Assembly (NCBI GenBank): GCA_958510875.1
Contig: OY294070.1
Coordinates: 46,541,576 to 46,605,575, forward strand
Direction of reading: 5' to 3'
Length of the DNA: 64,000 bases
Origin: Endomychus coccineus
Lineage: Eukaryota > Arthropoda > Insecta > Coleoptera > Endomychidae
A program made the position numbers and the translations under genes. The notes beneath the pieces were generated by a model. That model saw only the letters and a list, made by a program, of their open reading frames with translations. It was not told the origin of the DNA and made no database searches. Below, in pieces: positions 52,354-62,760 of the stretch (its first letter is position 1; every line of letters begins with the position of its first letter).

Positions 52354-53321
52354 TCTTTTTTTTTCTGTTGAGAGGAAATGCTTGATGCACACCGTCAGCT
52401 TTTATCTATCGCTTCAGGTAGTGCAGGACTCACTCAAGTTCGTTAGAGCATACCTGCTAAAACCTCTCATATCTTCATCCATATCCCGGGACCGTTTATC
52501 ACATTGCTTCAGGATATGGACTGCGTCTTTCTCTTAGTATGTCGATTTTATATCGAACTGAGTTTCTTTCTTGGTGTTTATTAGTGATATTTACGTCGAT
52601 TAAACGTAAATATCAACCTTCGTTGTTTACGTAGATGTTCACGTTATGTTTATACCGTAATATGGTTGATACCCAATTTTACGGTATTTTGTCTTAGTGA
52701 TTTAACCTCTGTGGTTAAATTCCTATATGTTTCGTTATTTTACCGATGTTACGGTTTCTGGGTTTCAGTACTCGAACACGTTATGGATCTTTCCTGTGTG
52801 TATACCCCCAATAATGTTGTTCCACAATATTAGGGTGTCCATGTATCAGTACTATATCGGTTCGTTGATATTTCCTGTACGTATCGTTCTAACCATGTTG
52901 TTCTGGTTTCTGGGTTTCCAGTACTCCATCACGCTATGGATGTTTCCTGTGGTGTTTCGTCTTGTACCAAAATATTGTTTTTCCCAATATTAAGGTACCT
53001 GTGTTTCAGTACTTTATCCGTTTGTCGATATTTCCTGTATGTTTCAGTAAGTTACCTATGATGGGATAACTTACTCTTCCGGAACATATGGTTCTCCGTA
53101 TCAGCCGCAATCTATCCGTCACCCTCTTGTCAGGAACATGTGACTGGGAGTCCCACATTCTATCCGGGGTCTGGGTGCCTGTTGGTCCGCGGGAGCATGT
53201 CTACTCCTACCCTTGACCCTGCTGGCAACAGGGCCATGAGCATTCCCCTATCCTCCACCTGGGGACGCGCCTGGTTGCGGTTTTCAGGCTCCGCGCAAAA
53301 GAAGAGACTCCTGATTTCCAG
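52354..53321 (-). mobile_element. N2: second ORF-less element, tandem to N1
   Basis: A close relative of N1 in the same orientation, with its own A-tail (T-run 52356-52364) and the same layout. The stem TTTAACC/GGTTAAA (52701-52707, 52713-52719) replaces TTATCC/GGATAA of N1. CAGTACT occurs at 52766, 52847, 52919 and 53007, giving the same spacing pattern as N1. Its 5' end (CCAG at 53318-53321 on +) joins the 3' UTR of T13 directly, without A-tail or telomeric repeat. Confidence 0.75.
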
Positions 53322-53714
53322 TGTGCTTGATGCACACCAATAGCTTCAGATCTATCACTATTTGGTAGTGCAATACTCACTCACGAATGAGCATACCTGC
53401 TAAAACCTCTCCTTCTTCATCCATATCCCGGGACCGCTTTTCGCATTACTTCAGGATATGGATTGTCTTGTCTATGTTTTCGCATTGTTGTTTCTAGCTT
53501 TTTATCACCCTAGGACAGGTGACCCGTCCATCGTCGGAGTGGAACTTAGCCCAGAAGTTTCTTAGTACGTCTTCATCATAGTATGTTGGTCTATTCGTAC
53601 TCGAGTTCTTCCTCTTCTTTGATCTATATGATCCTTCTTATGAGGTTTGTGTACTTGGTGCGTATCTCTTTATCCCCGAGGTATGGGGGCTTCCTCCTGT
53701 TCCTCCTGTTCTTT

Positions 53715-55821
53715 CTAGATGATTATATTCTTTATCAAGTTTCCATATTTAATCCAGGCTTCTTCATTATCAAGCATAATGTCGACCATGGAATTCAGAT
53801 CGATTACTGTAACGTGAAAGTCCAGAATCCTACGTCTCTCTAATTCCCATCTGGGACATATCATGATGGTATGATGTGGAGAGTCTTGCATTCCGCAATA
53901 GATGCATCTGTTGTCTTCTGACAGTTTGAATCGGTGTAAGTATTCTTTGAAGCATCCGTGGCCTGATAGGACTTGTCCATGTTTTCTCATGATCCACTTT
54001 CTGATGTTAGGGATCAAGGTCTTGGAATGAGAAGCCTTAGGAGTATTGTCCCATCTTGTTTGCCATCTGTTCAACCAGTTTTCTCTCGCGATGTTTTTCG
54101 GAATCCCTTCATACGTTTCTCTGCGTTCCTGGGCAATTAGATGAATTGGTGGAGAATCAGCTAAAACCTCTACCGCTTCACTGGATGTAGAGCGATAGGA
54201 ACTACATATTCTCAGATTCAGCTTACGACCCATCGAATTCAGTATATTTCTAGAATATTTGAATTTGAGGATCGATGACCATATAGGAATAGCATAGAGA
54301 GCCGTAGATATAGCTACTGAGTTTATCAGTTTTCTCTGATGGGCCTCCCACGTTAGGCATGAGATTGCTTAACGCCGAGACAACCTTTGTTGTTTTTTCC
54401 ATCGTTTTCGTTAAATGGGTCTTGAAAGACAATTTCGTGTCCATCCAAATTCCCAGGTATTTTATGGCCTTTTGAGGAATAATTGTGGCCTCCTTAACCT
54501 TAAATGTTAATGGAGGGACCTCCCTTTTTGTAGTTATAATAACTGCTTCTGACTTATCAGCAGCCAGTGTTAGTCCATTTGTGGTTAGCCAGTGATTAAT
54601 AATCCTTATGGCACCGTTTACTTTTTCCTCTAGTTCCCTATGGTTCCTTGCGATAGCTACGACCGCAAGGTCATCAGCAAATGCAGCTGTTGAAACTCCT
54701 TCTGGTAAATCCAGTTCCAGGACTCCATTGTATTGGATGTTCCAAAGAGTAGGGCCTAAAATGGAGCCTTGCGGCACTCCACTGTTGACTGACCTTTGTA
54801 ATAAGGTTTTGTCGAAGGTATTTTCGATTGATCTGTTCGAAAGATAGCTTCCTATAAGTTTCTTGAGGTTTTCATCTAAACCAATGTCATCTAATTTCCC
54901 AAGAATTTTCTTTCACGAAGCCGAGTTGAAGGCGTTCTTGATGTCAAGGGTAATGATGCATCCAATCTTACGTTTTTGATGTGGTCCATTAAGTACACTC
55001 GTTAGTTTACCCAATATTAAGTTTATCGCATCTGTTGTCGAATTGCCTTTTCGAAATCCGAATTGTCTTTCTGAGATGATAGAGTTCTCTTCTAGGAAGT
55101 TTTGAAGTCTCTTCAGAATGAGATGTTCTAAGACTTTGCCTAAGACATTTAGTAGACATATCGGTCTATATGACGATGGAATGCCTTCGGGTTTATTCGG
55201 TTTCTTAATCAGAACAATTTTGGCTTGTTTCCAGAGTATTGGGAATTCTCCTGAGGATAATGATAGATTCATAACTTTCAGAATTTCTTCTGAAAATTCG
55301 CCAATTGCTATTTTAACAATTTCCACCGGGACGTGATCTAAGCCCGCGGCGCTCTTAGATCTGAGTCTCTTTGAGGCGTCAAGTAGCTCTTGTTTCGTGA
55401 AAGGAGAGACGTTTGTAATTTGCAGGTCCCGTCGGGGAAACTCTCTGTGTACTGGGAATACATCTATGATTTCCTCCGCCAGATTGTATGGAATGTTATG
55501 CAACCTTGGGGAGCAGTGGATTCTCCTGGTGGCTATTTTATAAGCATTACCCCATGGATTCTCATCAAATTCTCGACAGAGAGCCTTCCAGCATTCTCTT
55601 TTCGAGCGGTTGATCTCTTTCCGTAAGGTCTTTTTAGAGTCTTTATACTCTTCGTGTGCAGATTGGAATGCCGCCGTCTGATGTTGAGTTCTTGACCAAG
55701 TTCTTCTCTTGGCGATACAGATTTTCCTTAGGTCGGATATATCCTGGGACCACCAATATACAGGTCGCAAGTTTCTGTGCCTAGGTCGATTGGGCATGGC
55801 TGCCTTACATGCTATTTGCAT
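53715..55821 (-). pseudogene. T13 ORF2, linker and reverse transcriptase (FADD type)
   Basis: 55821-54913 (302 codons): VYWWSQDISDLRKICI, NPWGNAYKIATRRIH, SAAGLDHVPVEIVKIA, YRPICLLNVLGKVLEHL, ERQFGFRKGNSTTDAI, LDIKNAFNSAS. 54777-54250: PQGSILGPTLWNIQYNGVL, STAAFADDLAVVAIA, KYLGIWMDTKLSFKTHL. 54233-53715: the thumb remainder, VLSGHGCFKEYLHRFK (TQ before it lost), CIYCGMQDSPHHTIMIC. FADD is intact. A gap at 54780-54913 and a shift at 54240 break the frame. Confidence 0.8.
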
Positions 55822-56558
55822 GGATCTGATGAGATCAGTTGTTAACAGAAGGTAGAGAGGTTTCCAATGACGATATTAGTTTTGTCTTATCCAATTTGTT
55901 AACATTCCACCCTGTGCGGTCAAGATGGTTCGGTTGTTGAGTAATTCCCTTGATGGTGAATGAGATCAGTTTATGGTCACTGAGAGTTTCCTCGTCGGAC
56001 TTCCCATTCCGATATCGAAGCGGCAAGATCTGTGGGGGTGCATGTGAGGTCCAATATGGATTTGGAGTTTTTTCTTTCGAATGTGGGAGTGTCTCCGGTG
56101 TTAATTAGGGATATGTTGCTTTGAACCATCCACTCTCCTACTAAGATACCTCTTGGATCAGTACATGGAGATCCCCATTCTATGGACTTTGCGTTAAAGT
56201 CACCTCCTACTAATACCTTTCTCTTCGCTCGCCTGATATGTCTTGTTAATCGCAATAGTGCGATTTCCAGTTCTACCAGGGGAGAGTTCGGAGAATAGTG
56301 TACACTGTATAATCTAAGATCCTTGACGTCGATCCAGATGAACCCGTCTTCCGATCCCGATTTCTGAATCACCAGGGAATTGTTATTTACTTTGATGGCG
56401 GCTTCTTTGTTGAGGTCTACCCACCATCCTGTATTGCCAGATATTTTAATATTAGGTTCGCTAACTAGGACTACCTCCGCTTTTGATGTCATCGCGAAGG
56501 TCTGAATCACATCATGTGATTCTCTACATCTATTGACGTTGACTTGGAGGACTCTCAT
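55822..56558 (-). pseudogene. T13 ORF2, endonuclease
   Basis: The ATG is at 56558 (MRVLQVNVNRCRESHDV), with VSEPNIKISG, VHYSPNSPLVELE, GGDFNAKSIEWGSP, NTGDTPTFERKNSKSILDLT, then a frameshift near 55990 and EETLSDHKLISFTI. All canonical motifs including SDH are present across the shift. The start overlaps the end of ORF1, which runs on to a TAG about 30 nt downstream in another frame. Confidence 0.8.
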
Positions 56559-56812
56559 CACTGATTTTACGTGAGAGATTCAACTTCCTCCGATTGGGAC
56601 ACTTCCTTTCGAAAGTGTTGTGGCCTTTTCCTTCGCATTTCAAGCACTTAGGCTCGTTAGGGCACAATCTGGCCATGTGCCCAGGTGCTAGGCAGTTCCT
56701 ACATAACTCCTTCCTAATCGGGCATTTGCACTTGTGTTCTGAGTGGCCTGTTTCCCAGCATCTAGCGCACTCTGCTCGTTGGATCCTTTGTTCTACAAAG
56801 CCTCTGGACCAT

Positions 56813-56877
<65 letters not shown>

Positions 56878-58996
56878 TTCTGGTCAATGAGCTTTTTGGC
56901 TAGATCGTTCTAGCACAATTGTGGCGTTCTGTCTTTCTCCATACGCCGGTCTCAGGGAAGTATTATCCTTTTCTTCGATGGTAGCTCCTAGGAGAGTGCT
57001 CAGTTCTAGCGAAATGTCTCTTTTTGTGGAGGTAACCTCCAATCTCTTGAGGTGAATTACGGTCCTATTCTTATTTGTCATGTTTGCTTCATGACCAGAG
57101 CAATTTTTGTTGATTGTTTGCTTAAGGAGATCGGCCTTCTCCTTACCGTTTGCGACTTGTAGCAAAAGGTTACCATCTCTGGTTTTATGCATCGCAGAGA
57201 TCTTTACATCCAGGGCCAATGGGTTTATTTCCTTCTTGATAGTGGCTACGAAGTCCTTAAATTGAACCCCATTAGCCTTGATTATTACGGCGTCGGAGTT
57301 ATCGGATCTCTTCTTTATGGGAAGAGCTTTGTTTCCCTGACCTGAAGACTTGCTCGCTTGCTGGGCATATGTGAGGTTCTTCTTGGCTATTCTACCGTAG
57401 ATTTCGATTTCGACAGAGGCCTGGCGGAAGACATACTCGACCGTCTTGGTAACAACGTCGTTGCCGAATTTGCCCATACAGGGGAATGAGATGTGTTTCC
57501 TCTCCTTCTCCTTGCAAAAATCCTTGATTTTCACATTTGCATTATAGATGCACTCGGGAGTTAGAGATTCCTGTTCCTTTGTGGAATCCACTTTCGCATA
57601 ATGGATATGCCTGTACCTATTTTGGAGTTCCTTGGTACGGTTCCCTACGATTGTTTTCGTAGAGACCGTGATGATCTCTCCTGGCTTTCCTTGGATTGGC
57701 TCTTGTTCAGCGTCTCCCAAAAACGAATCGAAGAATTTCTTCGCCAGTCCTCTGGCGTCCTTCGAGCTTGCAGGTCCGAAGACTACCAGGTCGCTTCTTG
57801 TTGGGGCTTCCGTTAAGTCAGCTTCCCCGTCTTTAGTAATTTTATATGACTCCTGGGGCCACTCCTTATCCAATATCTTTTGGAGGTGTTCAAGATTCTT
57901 TTCAGTTTCCGGAGAGTTGAAGGTTTCTTGGATGAGGAGACTACTCTTTGACTGGTTAACAGTCTGAGTTTGAGCGTCATAATTCTCCTTTTGTGGCGTG
58001 TTTTCTGAGCTCTTGCTACACAGTTGTTCCTCCAGGGTCGCTATCTTATCCTGAAGCGGCCCGATCTGTGAATTAAGGTTCTCCGACTTGTCAAGCTTGA
58101 GATTCAAGTGCGTGACCCTTGTCTCAAGTTCTTTAGTGTGATGTTTCCTAAATTTCCTTGTGTTTTCCAAGTTATCTTTAGGTCTTCGTATCCTTGAAAT
58201 GAAGACTCTACAGCAGTTTTCACCCCTGTGTGTATGTTCCTCTTATCCTTCATGAACTTTTTGAGATCCTTGAACACCGTCTCCAATTTATCCCCCAGTT
58301 GGACTCCTTCCATCTCTGATTCATAAAGCATTTCTGCTTTGCTGAGAGTGCGAATCTTAGACTTTGACGTTAGCCTTGTTATCTCGGTCAACGATGTCTT
58401 GCTGATTTCCCATTTCTTTGTAGATGGAGAGAAGTAAACCTCTGACCCGGATGATGTGTCCGTGATGACAATTTCGTTCTTTCCACTTTCTCCTGATGTA
58501 GAGGGTGAATTGTTTTTTTTGTTTCCTGGGTACTCCTGATTTGGAGACTCAACTTCTTGGTCCATTTCCTAGCTAGCTTATCCTTTATTCCCCTTGTCTT
58601 GAGGGAGGGAGTCATCGATTCGGTGTCCGAGTGGAATCCTAGACAGAAAGATTTGTTTCCATTTTCGGGCGTATTCAGGAATCTATTGCGGTTTTCCTTA
58701 TTGAGATAGGAGTTGTCAGTTTTATCTTGAATAATTTCGTTATCCATACTCACTTCGGATTTAGAATATACCCTATGATTCCTTATGTCGTCAATTTCCT
58801 TACTTTGGTTCTTCTTAGAATGATTACTAGAATGAAATGTCGTCCTAAAATCTGAGTCGGTCAGATATCCTTTGCCAATTCTATTTATGGTTTCCTTCTC
58901 CGATCCTTTGCCAATTCTGTTCGTATTATCGTTGTCAGTGCCAGTCCTTTCCAGAGTGCTTACGTTGTCATTTTTTAAGTTGATGTGTTCTTCCAT
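56530..58996 (-). pseudogene. T13 ORF1 (gag-like) with TA microsatellite
   Basis: The N-terminus starts at 58996 (MEEHINLKNDNVS). 58565-58104 and 58170-56884 continue in shifted frames with a clear coiled coil (LETRVTHLNLKLDKSENL), LDKEWPQESYKITKDG and RTVIHLKRLEVTSTKRD. After the TA-repeat (56814-56873) the knuckles read CARCWETGHSEHKC, CRNCLAPGHMARLC and CLKCEGKGHNTFERKC. The TA expansion separates the knuckles from the rest. Confidence 0.8.
56814..56873. repeat. (TA)n microsatellite within T13 ORF1
   Basis: About 58 bp of uninterrupted TA between the central ORF1 domain and the first zinc knuckle. It codes Tyr-Ile repeats or a stop depending on frame. Confidence 0.95.
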
Positions 58997-59469
58997 AATT
59001 TCCTCACGATGAGCTAGGGAAGTTGGTCCACCCCTGCAGAGCCCTGCATGCCTGGGTAAGGCTATATACTACGAATTTCGCCCGTTTTTCGCAGGTTTTT
59101 ACGACTTCGCTGTCGGTTTTTTATAGAGGTTTATGCCTCGCGACCCGGCCAATTAAGGCAAGCTCCCCGTCTCCAGATTCTCAGCACACTCCTCTCTGGC
59201 TTACCATCCAGTGGTTCAAACTGAGGTCCGGCCTTCCGGTATTTGTGAGTGATTGGTAAGCTTCCGCCCGCAGCTAGGGATCTCTGTTCCACGGGTCGCC
59301 ACCCCCGTAGCGTTTTTTACGACTCTTTCCCTGGGAGGTTGAGTCATTTTTTGGTTTCCCTGTTCACTTCCTGGACGGCTTGGCGTGGTAAACCTACCGG
59401 TATAGCCTCTGAGATCACAGGTACAGAGCCCCTCCATCAACGACAAGGTGATATGACTCCTAGGAGGGG
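58997..59469 (-). promoter_or_regulatory. 5' UTR of T13 (type A, diverged)
   Basis: AAGGCTATATACTACG and the later CGACAAGGTGATATGACTCC block match the leader of T5, while the central part is diverged (hairpin lost). It abuts AACCTAACC at 59470. Confidence 0.65.
59370..59469 (-). ncRNA. HDV-like ribozyme candidate, T13 5' end (partial)
   Basis: P1 CCCCTCC/GGAGGGG (59469-59463 with 59435-59429) is perfect and AGGAGTCA (P2 5' strand) is kept, but I find no matching P2 3' strand or P4 because the inner region has diverged. Probably a non-functional derivative. Confidence 0.35.
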
Positions 59470-59646
59470 AACCTAACCTAACCTAACCTAACCTAACCAA
59501 CCTATCCAACCTAACCAACCTAACCTAACCAACCTAACCTAACCAACCTAACCTAACCAACCTAACCAACCTAACCTAACCAACCTAACCTAACCAACCT
59601 AACCTAACCAACCTAACCAACCTAACCAACCTAACCTAACCTAACC
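59470..59646. repeat. Telomeric repeat array, 177 bp
   Basis: CCTAACCTAACCAA units with almost no point changes, starting directly at the T13 5' end and ending CCTAACCTAACC at the T14 A-tail. Confidence 0.95.
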
Positions 59647-59832
59647 TTTTTTTTTTTTTTTTTGGGGGGGTGGAAACGCATCATGCGCACTAGGCGCTTA
59701 TTTTCTATCGCGACCCAGTAGTGCCGGACTCCTACCGGCTAAAACCACCCCATGCCCTCTCTGGATTCGGATCTATCTGTATGACATTGCACGGAAGTCC
59801 AGCGGCAGTCTTGTTTATCTCTTTCTCTTTGT

Positions 59833-62760
59833 CTATTCCATTTCTCTCATTTCTGTTTCCTTTTTTTTCATAATTCCTCGTATAAATGTATGTATACGTC
59901 TCCAGTTCTCCTTTCCCTCACACATTAGACCAATGATATTACCTTCGTTTATATTTGTGCCTAGCTCGGTTTCGATATTGTGTCGTTGTTCTATCCATCT
60001 CATACATTCAAAAATAGTATGTTTCGGGTCGTCCACCTCATTGCAGTAAATGCATGTTTCGTCTGCCGTCTTTTTGATTCTATGAGTGTACTTCTTGAAG
60101 GAGCCATGGTCTGTCAGGAATTGCGTCAGGAAGTAATCGAGGTTGCAGTGCGCACACCTTAACCAGATTTTCAGGTCTCTTATCAGCATCTTGGTCCACT
60201 GCGCATTTTCTGTATTTGCTGTCCACCTTTCTTGCCACTTCTCAATCGTCTCTTCTCTAGCCCTGGTACGCAGTCCGTTCTCCTCCTCTCTTCTCCCTCT
60301 GTTATCGTACAGAAACTTTCTCTCTGCCACCAAGAGATCGATTGGTGGTGTCCCCGTTATTACTTGTACTGCGCTGGTAGACGTCGTTCTGTACGCGCTG
60401 GCGACCCTCAGCAACATTTTCCTCTGTGTACTGTTCATCATGTTGTTGTATTTTTTAACCATCATGACCTTATGCCATATGGGGGCCCCGTACAGCAAAA
60501 TTGATTGGACGACTCCGCACAAAATTTGTTTTCTTACGCTCCTCGCTTGGCTTACGTTTGGCATCAATCTTGTCAGAGATGATGCTAGGTTTTCGGCCTT
60601 TTTAACTGTCATTTTAATATGTTGGTTAAAAATCGCCTTATCATCCAACCAAACCCCCAAGTATTTAATATACTTGCTTGGTGTGATAGTTGTGGTCCCC
60701 AGTGTGAAGGTTATGCCGTTTCTATTCCTCGGGCCTTTCATTATCAGAGCTTCTGTCTTCGCTGGTGCTAGCTTCAACTGGTGTTCTGTCATCCAGCCAT
60801 TTATAATCGCTAGGGCTGTGTTTGCCTTCTCCATCAGCTCCTCCTTTCCTTTTGCCAGGATTATCAGCGCTAGATCGTCTGCGTAGGCCAGAGTGAAGCA
60901 TCCCTCTGGTAGAACCAGTTTCAGTACCCCGTCGTATAGTATGTTCCACAGGGTCGGTCCCTGGACCGATCCCTGTGGGACACCCATAGTCACCTGCAGT
61001 TCTTTCCTTCCTATTGTCAGCGTCCTATTGCAGAAGTAACTCTCCACTAGGTTCACTATATACGGGCTTATACCTATTTGTCTCAATTTGCCCAATATCA
61101 GGCTCCATCCAGCGGTGTTGAATGCGTTTTCAACATCTATGGTTATCAACGTGCACCATGTCGCGCTCCTCTCTCTCACCTTATCACATACCCACTTTAT
61201 TGCGCCTATGGTGGATCTTCCACTACGGAAACCATATTGCATTTCGTCGATTCCTTGTTTCACCTCGAGTTCCATCTCTAGCCTTGCTTTCATCAGGTGT
61301 TCTAGCAACTTTCCCAGGACGTCCAGCAGGCATATAGTTCTATATTTCTCCATTCCCGTCTCTTTGTCTGCCCCCTTTGGGATGAGGGCGACTCCGGCCT
61401 TTTTCCATTCGCTTGGGAAGTTTTGCGTTCTCAGTAGGTGGTTGTACATTTCCAAGATGAGGTCCTTCCTGAGCTTCACTGCCTCTCTTACCGTCTCTAC
61501 AGTAATACCGTCTGGGCCTGGTGCCTTGCCGGTTTTTAGTTTGTTGAGGGCCTTTTCGAGTTCTTGTTCTGTAAATTCCTCTCCTACTGGTACTATAGGG
61601 CTCCTATCCCAGGTGTCATCTGTTTGTGGGAATAGGGTTTCTGCAATCTTTGTTTTTTCCTCTATGTCGAGGTTATATGGAGAGCCATTATTTTTTAGAT
61701 TTCTGACTACGATCTTGTAGCCCTGGCCCCAGATGTCTTCCTCTAGGTCATCACAGACCGCTTTCCATTTGGCTCTTTTCGATGTTCTGATCAGGTTTCT
61801 GTATTCCTTACGGGAATCCTTGTAGGCTGTTTCCAGGGTCTCTACTGTGGTCAGGTCGCTGTTTCGTGACCTGGCTCTAGTTAGGCTTCTCCTTGCAGAG
61901 TTGCAGGACTTTCTGCATTCTTCCAACTCGTTTGACCACCAGTAAGGCTGTTCCTTCGTTGCCTGAGTTATTTTCGTCATACTGGTTTTTTGGGCCTCTT
62001 TGATTGCTTGCGCTAGGGTTTCAGGCTCAGGTGTGGCATTACTGGTCAAAAGTACCAGGGCGTTTCTAAATGTTTCGATATCTACGATTGTTTTCCCCTT
62101 GACCTGCGTCGACGGTTTTGGCATCTTTTCCGCAACCTCGAAGTATATGCATCTATGAAGGCTCATAGACTCTTCTTCCAGTACCTCCCATTTTTGGATC
62201 TTTCCTGCTATATTCTGTGTGGCAATAGTGACATCTATGAAGGAGGTGCATGCACCTCTCGTGAATGTGGGTCTGTGGCCGTTGTTAATAACCGTAAGGT
62301 TGAGGTTGTTTATCCACTCGGAGATGTAATCACCTCTTTGGTCCTCTGTTGGTGAACCCCATAGGTACGACTTCGCATTCAAGTCTCCTAGTGTGATTGC
62401 CTCCCTCTTCTCGTCTCTCACTGATCCCATGATCTCATCAACCTTTTGCTTAAATGCCTCCAGAGGTATATTTGGAGAGATATAGCAATTGTACAACACT
62501 GCCCATTTCAAGAATACCTTCGTGAATCCTACCTTCTTCTCACAGTTGAGTATTCCCATGTTTCTATTATGACAGTATACCGCCGTGTCGCTGTTTTTGT
62601 CTCTGATCCAGTTAGTGTTGTCGGTACGTTTTTTGTTTGGCTCTTGCATCATTATAATGTCGCACTTTTTTCTACATGCTATCTCAAAGATGGCGTCGTG
62701 AGAGGCATGTCTTCTATCAACGTTTATTTGGAGGCACTTTAGATGTTTATTTAGTTCTGT
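59833..62760 (-). CDS. T14 ORF2: endonuclease-reverse transcriptase (939 codons from first ATG)
   Basis: The frame is open from 59833 to the ORF1 overlap. The first ATG is at 62652, yet the endonuclease's first strand (LKCLQINVDRRHASHDAIF) is encoded upstream of it (62652-62745), so initiation is not at an ordinary AUG. Residues from that ATG: EPNKK 4-8, GDLNAKS 89-95, SFIDVT 137-142, ESMSLHRCIYF 161-171 (SDH is SLH), YWWSNELEE 237-245, KAPGPDGIT 376-384, GVPQGSVQGPTLWN 557-570, AYADDL 589-594, TQFLTDHG, and C-terminal CIYCNEVDDPKHTIFEC. Polymerase motifs are all present. The missing endonuclease Asp may cripple target cutting. Confidence 0.85.
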   Translation of the reverse strand, partial: TELNKHLKCLQINVDRRHASHDAIFEIACRKKCDIIMMQEPNKKRTDNTNWIRDKNSDTAVYCHNRNMGILNCEKKVGFTKVFLKWAVLYNCYISPNIPLEAFKQKVDEIMGSVRDEKREAITLGDLNAKSYLWGSPTEDQRGDYISEWINNLNLTVINNGHRPTFTRGACTSFIDVTIATQNIAGKIQKWEVLEEESMSLHRCIYFEVAEKMPKPSTQVKGKTIVDIETFRNALVLLTSNATPEPETLAQAIKEAQKTSMTKITQATKEQPYWWSNELEECRKSCNSARRSLTRARSRNSDLTTVETLETAYKDSRKEYRNLIRTSKRAKWKAVCDDLEEDIWGQGYKIVVRNLKNNGSPYNLDIEEKTKIAETLFPQTDDTWDRSPIVPVGEEFTEQELEKALNKLKTGKAPGPDGITVETVREAVKLRKDLILEMYNHLLRTQNFPSEWKKAGVALIPKGADKETGMEKYRTICLLDVLGKLLEHLMKARLEMELEVKQGIDEMQYGFRSGRSTIGAIKWVCDKVRERSATWCTLITIDVENAFNTAGWSLILGKLRQIGISPYIVNLVESYFCNRTLTIGRKELQVTMGVPQGSVQGPTLWNILYDGVLKLVLPEGCFTLAYADDLALIILAKGKEELMEKANTALAIINGWMTEHQLKLAPAKTEALIMKGPRNRNGITFTLGTTTITPSKYIKYLGVWLDDKAIFNQHIKMTVKKAENLASSLTRLMPNVSQARSVRKQILCGVVQSILLYGAPIWHKVMMVKKYNNMMNSTQRKMLLRVASAYRTTSTSAVQVITGTPPIDLLVAERKFLYDNRGRREEENGLRTRAREETIEKWQERWTANTENAQWTKMLIRDLKIWLRCAHCNLDYFLTQFLTDHGSFKKYTHRIKKTADETCIYCNEVDDPKHTIFECMRWIEQRHNIETELGTNINEGNIIGLMCEGKENWRRIHTFIRGIMKKKETEMREME

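Larger units (their letters stand above)
53322..59469 (-). mobile_element. T13: full-length FADD-lineage telomeric LINE (6.1 kb)
   Basis: It begins within the 3' UTR (GTGCTTGATGCACACC, no tail) at the N2 junction. ORF2 53715-56558, ORF1 56530-58996 and a type-A 5' UTR to 59469. The missing tail suggests recombination with N2 across the shared 3' UTR. ORF1 contains a TA microsatellite. Confidence 0.8.

Noticed and set aside
53583..53843. Hydrophobic + strand frame near the T13 3' UTR
   Set aside because: It overlaps the minus-strand ORF2 C-terminus and the UTR. There is no support from any other copy.
60143..60886. Long + strand open frames opposite LINE ORF2 and ORF1 (such as 60143-60886, 61088-61720, 28149-28718)
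   Set aside because: They are antisense shadows of minus-strand retrotransposon genes. The minus-strand reading gives recognisable endonuclease, reverse transcriptase and zinc-knuckle motifs, and the + products are low-complexity.
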